From an uncultured Collinsella sp. (GTDB lineage: Bacteria; Actinomycetota; Coriobacteriia; Coriobacteriales; Coriobacteriaceae): a DNA stretch of 5,082 bases. The DNA lies in contig UQUX01000122.1 in the NCBI GenBank assembly GCA_900544425.1, positions 1 through 5,082 on the forward strand, read 5' to 3'. Positions 1 to 5,082 of the stretch are shown in pieces (position 1 is the stretch's first letter; the number at the start of each line of letters is the position of its first letter). The notes beneath the pieces were generated by a model. It did no database searches, was not told where the DNA came from, and saw nothing but the letters and a program-made list of their open reading frames with translations. The position numbers and the translations under genes were made by a program.

Positions 1-1766
1 CGGATCTCATCCGGGGTTCCCGCGGCTACGATCCTGCCTCCGGCCTCTCCGCCGCCGGGCCCCATGTCGATCACGTAGTCGGCGGCACGGATTGTATCCT
101 CGTCGTGTTCGACGACGATAACGGTATTGCCGATATCGCGCAGGCGCTCGAGCGTCTTGATCAGGCGCTCGTTGTCACGCTGATGAAGACCGATCGAGGG
201 CTCATCCAGAATATAGAGCACGCCCATGAGACCCGCGCCGATCTGCGTTGCCAGTCGAATACGCTGTGCCTCGCCACCGGAAAGCGTCGCCGAGGCACGA
301 TCGAGCGTCAGATAGTCGAGTCCAACATCGACCAGAAAACGCAAGCGCTCCAGGATTTCCTTGACGATACGGCCGCCGATAAACCGTTGACGCTCGGTAA
401 GTTCCAAGCCCTCAAAAAACTCGAGCGACTCACGGCACGACAGGCAACAAACCTCGTAAATGGACTTGCCGCCCACGGTGACGGCGAGCATCTCAGGGCG
501 CAAACGAGCGCCGTGGCAGCTCGAGCACGGTTCCTCGCGAATGTACTTCTCCAAGCGCGCCTTGGTGTTCTCGTTCGTCGTCTCGGTATAGCGTTCGTAC
601 AGAATGTTGCGAACGCCCGAAAACTTGGTATCCCACTGGCTGCGACGTCCGTCGAGCTTTTGGTAGTCGACCGAGATCTTCGTATCGCCCAGGCCATCCA
701 AGAATGCACGACGCACGCGAGGGGGCAAGTCCTCCCACGGCGTATCGGTGCTCACCTTAAAGTGTTTGCAGACCGCAGCAAAAATCTGCGGATAGTAGTT
801 CGAATTGCCGAACAGGCTACCAAAGACTCCGTCGGCAATGGACTTCGAGGGGTCCTCGATCAGCGCCTCGGCATCAACGGTTTTCTTAAAGCCCAGGCCG
901 TCGCACTCAGGACATGCGCCATAGGGAGCGTTGAACGAAAAATCACGCGGCTGAAGATCGTCAATGGAGTGACCATGCTCCGGGCACGCCAAGGCCAACG
1001 AATACTCCAGCAGCTCGCCCTCGGTCCCCTCGGGAGCATCGCGATTGGGCAGCATGTACACGTTTACATTGCCGTGAGCCAGCGCGGTCGCCTGCTCAAC
1101 AGACTCGGCGATACGGCCCAGAGAGTTCTCGCGGATCACGATGCGATCGACCACGACCTCGATATCGTGCTTGAACTTCTTGTCCAGATCGATCGGATCG
1201 TCGAGCGAGCGCACTTCACCGTCGACACGCACGCGGCTAAAGCCCTCGGCGCGAAGGTCCTCAAACAGTTTGGTGTACTCGCCTTTTCGCCCGCGCACCA
1301 CCGGTGCCAGCACAAACGCGCGGCGGCCCTCCCCCGCCGCCAAGACCTTGTCGGCAACCTGGTCGGTCGTCTGACGCTCAATGACGCGGCCGCATTCGGG
1401 GCAGTGCGGGGTGCCCACACGGGCGAACAGCAGGCGCAGATAGTCATAAATCTCGGTTACGGTGCCAACCGTCGAGCGAGGGTTTTTAGACGTCGTCTTT
1501 TGGTCAATCGACACCGCCGGCGAAAGGCCGTCGATTGAATCCAAGTCGGGTTTGTCCATCTGGCCCAAGAACTGGCGCGCATAGCTCGAAAGGCTCTCAA
1601 CGTATCGACGCTGGCCCTCGGCATAGATAGTGTCAAATGCCAGCGAACTCTTGCCCGAGCCAGAAAGACCGGTAATGACCACGAGTTGGTCACGCGGAAT
1701 GGAAACATCGATATCACGGAGGTTGTGCTCACGAGCGCCGCGAATAACGATAGAAGAATCAGACAT
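1..1766 (-). CDS. uvrA: UvrA, excinuclease ABC subunit A (N-terminal 588 residues, cut by window edge)
   Basis: UvrA is the DNA-damage-recognising ATPase of nucleotide excision repair; it acts in the cytoplasm as a dimer that loads UvrB on lesions. The reverse-strand reading from the ATG at 1766-1764 gives MSDSSIVIRGAREHNLRDID, a typical UvrA start. Visible in order: Walker A GLSGSGKSS (residues 33-41), the RRYVESLSSYARQFLGQM block, HCPECG (121-126), a zinc module C261-x2-H264 then C285-x2-C288, PCSSCHGARLRPE (from 413), ABC signature LSGGEAQRIRLA (495-506), Walker B VLYILDEPSIGLHQ (516-529) and H-loop histidine H554 in VVEHDE. These make up the complete first ATPase half; the second half of a protein of usually about 950 residues lies beyond position 1. 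The start has a strong Shine-Dalgarno sequence. The gene is divergent from the LtaS-like gene and sits behind a probable LexA operator. Two metal-site oddities are listed under findings. Identification is very secure. Confidence 0.98.
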   Translation of the reverse strand, partial: MSDSSIVIRGAREHNLRDIDVSIPRDQLVVITGLSGSGKSSLAFDTIYAEGQRRYVESLSSYARQFLGQMDKPDLDSIDGLSPAVSIDQKTTSKNPRSTVGTVTEIYDYLRLLFARVGTPHCPECGRVIERQTTDQVADKVLAAGEGRRAFVLAPVVRGRKGEYTKLFEDLRAEGFSRVRVDGEVRSLDDPIDLDKKFKHDIEVVVDRIVIRENSLGRIAESVEQATALAHGNVNVYMLPNRDAPEGTEGELLEYSLALACPEHGHSIDDLQPRDFSFNAPYGACPECDGLGFKKTVDAEALIEDPSKSIADGVFGSLFGNSNYYPQIFAAVCKHFKVSTDTPWEDLPPRVRRAFLDGLGDTKISVDYQKLDGRRSQWDTKFSGVRNILYERYTETTNENTKARLEKYIREEPCSSCHGARLRPEMLAVTVGGKSIYEVCCLSCRESLEFFEGLELTERQRFIGGRIVKEILERLRFLVDVGLDYLTLDRASATLSGGEAQRIRLATQIGAGLMGVLYILDEPSIGLHQRDNERLIKTLERLRDIGNTVIVVEHDEDTIRAADYVIDMGPGGGEAGGRIVAAGTPDEI

Positions 1767-1771
1767 GGAAG

Positions 1772-1784
1772 CTCCTTGCCTCCT
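1772..1784 (-). promoter_or_regulatory. uvrA ribosome binding site
   Basis: On the reverse strand the leader reads GGAGGCAAGGAGCTTCC directly before the ATG. It has two purine-rich anti-SD matches, AAGGAG about six bases from the start codon and a further GGAGG upstream. The near one has ideal spacing and fixes the uvrA start at 1766. Confidence 0.8.
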
Positions 1785-1794
1785 ATTGCATCGA

Positions 1795-1800
1795 ATCATA
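1795..1800 (-). promoter_or_regulatory. possible -10 element of the uvrA promoter
   Basis: The reverse strand reads TATGAT here, five of six matches to TATAAT, which would start transcription roughly 20 bases ahead of the uvrA ATG. No good -35 hexamer is seen 16-18 bases upstream (around 1817-1824), so this is tentative. A weaker alternative -10, TAAACT at 1815-1810, would put the SOS box over its -35 region. Confidence 0.35.
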
Positions 1801-1827
1801 CTGTCGATGAGTTTAGCGCACTCGACG

Positions 1828-1841
1828 CGCACAGATGTTCG
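1828..1841. promoter_or_regulatory. probable LexA (SOS) operator controlling uvrA
   Basis: The 14 bases CGCACAGATGTTCG match the Gram-positive/actinobacterial LexA (DinR, Cheo box) consensus CGAACRNRYGTTYG at every position but the third (C for A). The right half-site GTTCG is perfect. It lies 61 bases before the uvrA start codon and 118 bases before the divergent gene. uvrA is a classic SOS gene in many bacteria, so placement and match support each other. LexA binding itself is inferred. Confidence 0.72.
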
Positions 1842-1909
1842 TAATACAAGATTCGCAGACCTTTAGCTTTGCGTATCGGGCGCTTTGTTTCTCGAAATGC
1901 CGTGGAAAG

Positions 1910-1947
1910 GTTACAGTAATCTAATACTGAACTTAATTTGCCGTAAC
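1910..1947 (+). promoter_or_regulatory. leader of the LtaS-like gene: inverted repeats and possible -10 element
   Basis: TTACAGT at 1911-1917 contains a possible -10 hexamer (TACAGT), but no convincing -35 lies at normal spacing; TTGTTT at 1885-1890 is about 21 bases away. The same stretch holds nested inverted repeats: GTTAC (1910-1914) with GTAAC (1943-1947), and inside it CAGTA (1914-1918) with TACTG (1925-1929). The structure ends just before the ribosome binding site. Function is not established; the arms are short and could be chance. Confidence 0.3.
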
Positions 1948-1954
1948 AGAGGAA
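1948..1954 (+). promoter_or_regulatory. ribosome binding site deciding the start of the LtaS-like gene
   Basis: AGAGGAA ends five bases before the ATG at 1960. In-frame starts further upstream (TTG at 1885, ATG at 1897) have no purine-rich sequence at suitable spacing and would add 25 or 21 residues that do not look like part of the family. The 1960 start is therefore preferred. Confidence 0.75.
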
Positions 1955-1959
1955 CGTCC

Positions 1960-4113
1960 ATGACCGAAGATATCCCCCTTGAAATCACTTCGAGTGACAT
2001 GGCCAATCTGCCCATATTCATCGCCATCCTTATCGTGGCCACCGTCGTCGTGCGCGTGTATTTTTCAATCAAACACAATGAAAAGCCACCCATTGCCCGC
2101 GTCTTTTGGTGCGCGACGCTCCTCATCCCGCTCGGCATGGTAGCTGCATGGATTACGAATCAATTGCTCGTAAATGAGGACAGTTCCCTATGGGTCCTTT
2201 CTTATTCGGCGCTCGGTGCTGCCGCCGTCATACTTCTTGTCGAGCCCTTGGTTTCGGGACTTATCGACCAAACCGATCTTGCGACGGGAACGGTTGCCTG
2301 TATTTGCCGTGACATCCTTGTCATCGCCGCTGTTTCAGCGCTCTCGTTCGTTTCACTCGAAATTGCCTGCAACGAAACGTTCTATCGCATTCCCGCCAAC
2401 TCATTCGGGTTTTCCGTCGGGCTGCTCGCGACGGTTCTGCTCTCCCTTTATTTGCTGGGACAGCGTCATGGAGGCGTCATGGCCCTCGTGCCCGTCGCCT
2501 GCTGCATCCTTGGCATTGCCGAGCACTTCGTCATAACGTTTAAAGGCGAAGCCATCCTGCCAAGCGATATCTTGGCCCTTGGCACCGCAATGGAGGTGAG
2601 CGAGGGATACGAGTTTACCTTTACCGCCGGAATCGTAACCTCTCTCGCCCTGCTGGAGATTTCCCTGGGGCTTCTTTCGCTTATCCGTCCGCGAAAGCTC
2701 CGTACGCCCACCCATGTCTTCCCCGCAATCGCCGCTAACCTCTGTGCTTTTCTGTTAGTGACCGTTGTGGGGCTCTCGGGCTTTTCCAGCATCGACTTGG
2801 AGCAGGCGCTGAATTTTGGATTTGACCGTTGGCAGCCCATCACCACATATGCGTCTCAGGGTTTTATCACTTCGTTCACCGAAATGGTCAACGAGTTGCC
2901 CATTGAGAAGCCCGAAGACTATACGCCCGATGAGGCGCAGAGCATCGAGCAGGAGCTCGCCGCCACCTACGACAGCACGTATGGCTCGAGCGAGCAGCGC
3001 GCGGCGGCCGTTGCCCAGTTCAATGAAATCAAGCCGACGATTGTTGCCGTCATGAATGAGAGTTTTAGCGACCTTTCGTGCTTTGAGCAGCTCCAGGCGG
3101 CCGGGTACACCGGCCCCGCATTCTACAACTCGCTTCCCGACACACTTGTTCGCGGCACCATGCTCGCTTCGGTCGCCGGTGGCGGAACGGCGAACTCCGA
3201 ATTCGAATTTTTGACCGGAGCGACAACGGCCTTTGTCGGATTAGGCAAAATCCCCTATCAGCTATATCAGATGAATGGCGTCGACAGCCTGGCAAAGGAC
3301 CTTAAGGAGCTTGGGTATACCGCTACCGCTATGCACCCGCAAAACCCCGTCAACTACCATCGAGATAAAATCTATCAGCAGCTGGGCTTTGGAGACTTTC
3401 TTTCAATCGGCGATTTCGAAGGTGCGCCCTGTTACCATGCCGGCGTATGCGACTACGCCACCTACGACAAGATACTCGACCTGCTTAGAACCGACGAAGC
3501 CCCGCAGTTCATCTTTGACGTCACGATGCAAAATCATGGCGGCTACGACTATGGCACCGTTCCCGCCGAGGAGCTTACAAACTATTGGGTCGAGGGAGCC
3601 AGCGAGGGTGCCAATAGCGCGCTCAACACCTATCTTACCTGCATCAACGCATCCGACCGGGACCTCGAGTACTTTATCAACGAGCTCCGCAATATCGGCA
3701 GACCGGTTGTCCTTGTCTTTTTTGGCGACCATCAGCCGAGCGCCGCAACGACTCTCAACGACGAGCTGTACCCTCAGGAAGATACGGCAAGCCACGCTTT
3801 CCGTATCTATCAGTCGACATATTTTGTCTGGGCTAACTATGAAATCGCCGGCAATACCGAGCTCAACGTCTACGACACCGTCGGGGCAAACGAGGTTGCA
3901 GCCATTACCCTTAATAAGATCGGCGCCCCGCTCACCGACTATCAAAAGGCTCTGCTTGCAACAAGGTCAGATGTGCCCACCATCAATGTCGCCGGCTACC
4001 TCGGTACCGACGGGCTGCGCTACGACTTGGAATCTGAAGACAGCCCATACGCCTCGACGATCAACAAGCTGCAGCGCATGCAATACCTCGAGTTCGCCAG
4101 CAAAGTTCAGTAA
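1960..4113 (+). CDS. LTA synthase family membrane phosphoglycerol transferase (sulfatase/alkaline phosphatase superfamily)
   Basis: This 717-residue protein looks like a lipoteichoic-acid-synthase-type enzyme. Family members move glycerol phosphate from phosphatidylglycerol to a glycolipid or growing polymer on the outer membrane face, using Mn2+. About eight hydrophobic segments are visible (roughly residues 17-37, 45-67, 77-99, 112-136, 150-167, 171-192, 222-242, 254-275), followed by a linker and an extracellular catalytic domain from about 358. Likely active-site residues by analogy with LtaS: E367 in VAVMNESFSD, nucleophile T410 in GGTANSEFEF, H459 in MHPQNP, H526 in TMQNHGGYD, and D590/H591 in FFGDHQPS. 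All core metal and nucleophile positions are kept, so it should be active. The equivalent of the LtaS tryptophan near the substrate appears to be Tyr466. Classical LtaS has five helices and about 650 residues, so this is a longer relative. The exact polymer or lipid acceptor cannot be told. It is divergent from uvrA and followed after 145 bases by mrp, probably transcribed separately. Confidence 0.9.
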   Translation: MTEDIPLEITSSDMANLPIFIAILIVATVVVRVYFSIKHNEKPPIARVFWCATLLIPLGMVAAWITNQLLVNEDSSLWVLSYSALGAAAVILLVEPLVSGLIDQTDLATGTVACICRDILVIAAVSALSFVSLEIACNETFYRIPANSFGFSVGLLATVLLSLYLLGQRHGGVMALVPVACCILGIAEHFVITFKGEAILPSDILALGTAMEVSEGYEFTFTAGIVTSLALLEISLGLLSLIRPRKLRTPTHVFPAIAANLCAFLLVTVVGLSGFSSIDLEQALNFGFDRWQPITTYASQGFITSFTEMVNELPIEKPEDYTPDEAQSIEQELAATYDSTYGSSEQRAAAVAQFNEIKPTIVAVMNESFSDLSCFEQLQAAGYTGPAFYNSLPDTLVRGTMLASVAGGGTANSEFEFLTGATTAFVGLGKIPYQLYQMNGVDSLAKDLKELGYTATAMHPQNPVNYHRDKIYQQLGFGDFLSIGDFEGAPCYHAGVCDYATYDKILDLLRTDEAPQFIFDVTMQNHGGYDYGTVPAEELTNYWVEGASEGANSALNTYLTCINASDRDLEYFINELRNIGRPVVLVFFGDHQPSAATTLNDELYPQEDTASHAFRIYQSTYFVWANYEIAGNTELNVYDTVGANEVAAITLNKIGAPLTDYQKALLATRSDVPTINVAGYLGTDGLRYDLESEDSPYASTINKLQRMQYLEFASKVQ

Positions 4114-4173
4114 GCCCGCCCATTCGCTTGGACCCATCGTATTGCAAGCACGCTCGGCCCAAATGCATCGTAA

Positions 4174-4203
4174 ATGACTCCCGCTCGCAAACGAGGGTAC
4201 AAT
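4174..4203 (+). promoter_or_regulatory. probable sigma-70-type promoter of mrp
   Basis: The -10 hexamer TACAAT (4198-4203) matches TATAAT at five of six positions. ATGACT at 4174-4179 matches the TTGACA -35 at four, with an 18-base spacer. Transcription would start near 4210, giving a leader of about 49 bases. The spacer contains CTCG-CAAA-CGAG, a small inverted repeat (4184-4195). This supports mrp being transcribed on its own. Confidence 0.6.
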
Positions 4204-4222
4204 GACGCTCGTGTCACATCAC

Positions 4223-4236
4223 GGGGCCCCGGCCCC
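4223..4236 (+). repeat. GC-only inverted repeat (hairpin) in the mrp leader
   Basis: GGGGCC and GGCCCC flank two C residues; a realistic fold is a five-base-pair all-GC stem (GGGGC/GCCCC) with loop CCCG. It is followed by AACATATAC and not by a T-run, so it does not look like an intrinsic terminator. It lies between the predicted transcription start and the ribosome binding site, nine bases before the latter. Confidence 0.55.
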
Positions 4237-4245
4237 AACATATAC

Positions 4246-4252
4246 AAAGGAG
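4246..4252 (+). promoter_or_regulatory. mrp ribosome binding site
   Basis: AAAGGAG lies six bases before the ATG at 4259. It is a near-perfect Shine-Dalgarno sequence and fixes the start. Confidence 0.85.
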
Positions 4253-4258
4253 TCATAC

Positions 4259-5082
4259 ATGGGTTGCGAGCACGCACAGGCCGCCGGCGGACAAACGTCG
4301 CCGTCGCAATTTGAGGAGAATACGCTGTCCGAGGTCAAACGCGTCATCGCCGTGCTTTCCGGCAAGGGCGGTGTCGGCAAGTCGTTTGTCACCGGTGCCA
4401 TCGCCACCGAGCTTGCCCGTCACGGCCACAAGGTCGGCGTCCTCGATGCCGACATCACCGGTCCCTCTATCCCCAAGATGTTCGGTATGAGCGGACGCCA
4501 CGTCCATGCCCTTGGCAACCTCATGCTGCCTGAAATCTCCGAGCACGGCGTCAAGGTCATGAGCTCCAACCTTCTGCTCCAAAACGAGACCGACCCCGTC
4601 CTTTGGCGCGGTCCGGTCATCGCAGGCGCCATCAGGCAGTTCTGGAGCGAGACCTCGTGGGGCCCCATCGACTACCTGCTGGTCGACATGCCTCCGGGAA
4701 CAGGCGACGTCGCGCTCACCGTCTTCCAGTCACTGCCCGTCGACGGCATCGTCATCGTCACGAGCCCGCAGGATCTGGTCTCGATGATTGTCGCCAAGGC
4801 GGTCAACATGGCCGAGAAGATGAACGTCCCCATTCTGGGCATCGTCGAGAACATGAGCTATATTGAGTGCCCCGACTGCGGCAAGAAGATCGAGGTCTTT
4901 GGCAAGAGCAAGCTCCCCGAGGTCGCAGAGCGCTATAACCTCGACATCTTGGGCACGCTTCCCATTAATCCGGCACTCGCCGAGGCCTGCGATAAGGGCG
5001 AGGTCGAGACCGCGCTGCCCGATGGCATGTTGCCCAAGGCAGTCTCTGCCGTCGAGGCTATTACCCCGCACGAGACCGACGA
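4259..5082 (+). CDS. mrp: Mrp/NBP35 (ApbC) family iron-sulfur cluster carrier ATPase (stop beyond window)
   Basis: Mrp/ApbC proteins are cytoplasmic P-loop ATPases of the MinD/ParA type that work as dimers, hold a bridging [4Fe-4S] cluster and pass it to target enzymes. The visible 274 codons show the deviant Walker A SGKGGVGKS (residues 34-42, with signature lysine K36 and K41), the switch segment DADITGPSIPKMFG (63-76), WRGP (about 118-121), Walker B-type LLVDMPPGTGD (140-150), TSPQDLVS, and ENMSYIECPDCG with the cluster-binding CxxC at C204/C207. The family is usually about 280-380 residues and the reading continues to the last base, so only a short C-terminal tail is probably missing. The N-terminus is a short extension (MGCEHAQAAGG) with a single Cys3, lacking the four-cysteine ferredoxin-like motif of eukaryotic NBP35. 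There is no N-terminal DUF59/MIP18 domain. It carries its own promoter and ribosome binding site. Confidence 0.95.
   Translation, partial: MGCEHAQAAGGQTSPSQFEENTLSEVKRVIAVLSGKGGVGKSFVTGAIATELARHGHKVGVLDADITGPSIPKMFGMSGRHVHALGNLMLPEISEHGVKVMSSNLLLQNETDPVLWRGPVIAGAIRQFWSETSWGPIDYLLVDMPPGTGDVALTVFQSLPVDGIVIVTSPQDLVSMIVAKAVNMAEKMNVPILGIVENMSYIECPDCGKKIEVFGKSKLPEVAERYNLDILGTLPINPALAEACDKGEVETALPDGMLPKAVSAVEAITPHETD

Noticed and set aside
105..1538. A 477-codon open frame on the plus strand opposite uvrA
   Set aside because: It lies wholly antisense to unmistakable uvrA coding sequence, its translation resembles no family I know, and no ribosome binding site precedes it. Long antisense frames are expected from biased codon use in GC-rich genes.
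1885..1959. Upstream extension of the LtaS-like protein from TTG 1885 or ATG 1897
   Set aside because: No Shine-Dalgarno sequence precedes these starts, the added residues do not resemble a family N-terminus, and ATG 1960 has a good ribosome binding site.
3403..3945. A 180-codon minus-strand frame inside the LtaS-like gene
   Set aside because: It is antisense to conserved catalytic codons, with no start signal and no recognisable domain.
4126..4149. GCTTG/CAAGC inverted repeat after the LtaS-like stop as a terminator
   Set aside because: Arms of five bases with a 14-base loop and no T-run downstream; too weak for an intrinsic terminator. No other terminator is visible between 4114 and 4258.
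4135..4172. CATCGTA occurring twice (4135-4141 and 4166-4172)
   Set aside because: A single seven-base direct repeat with no further symmetry or context; likely chance.
3275..4177. A 300-codon open frame on the plus strand overlapping the LtaS-like gene in another frame
   Set aside because: The translation is rich in Ser, Thr, Arg and Pro as expected for a shifted reading, while the overlapping frame has all catalytic motifs.
4253..4866. Several minus- and plus-strand open frames overlapping mrp
   Set aside because: All overlap the clear Mrp reading frame, which carries every family motif, and none shows a domain or start signal of its own.

Overview
The window is GC-rich and holds three recognisable genes with no mobile element, CRISPR array, tRNA or rRNA. 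The gene content and protein style (a UvrA with Cys/His changes in its zinc-binding modules, a multi-spanning lipoteichoic-acid-synthase-like protein with the MNESFSD, GDHQPS and NHGGYD motifs, and an Mrp-type ATPase with a shortened cysteine-poor N-terminus) fit a Gram-positive bacterium. A GC-rich gut actinobacterium of the Coriobacteriia (Collinsella-like) is my best guess. This rests on remembered family style, not on a search.

Layout: positions 1-1766 (minus strand) are the first 588 codons of uvrA, cut by the left window edge. Positions 1767-1959 form a divergent intergenic region carrying a near-consensus SOS (LexA) operator on the uvrA side and small inverted repeats on the other side. 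Positions 1960-4113 (plus strand) encode a complete 717-residue membrane phosphoglycerol transferase of the LtaS family. Positions 4114-4258 are an intergenic region with a plausible sigma-70-type promoter and a GC-rich hairpin in the leader. Positions 4259 to the right edge hold an almost complete mrp/apbC-type iron-sulfur cluster carrier ATPase, with its stop codon beyond the window.

The three genes serve unrelated processes: nucleotide excision repair, cell-envelope polymer synthesis and Fe-S cluster assembly. They look like neighbouring housekeeping units, each with its own ribosome binding site, not a joint system. I did not find evidence for a new multi-gene system. The points most worth a second look are an unusual second CxxC pair in UvrA, a Cys-to-His change in the UvrA zinc module, the SOS operator, the eight-helix architecture of the LtaS-like protein, and leader structures ahead of the two plus-strand genes.
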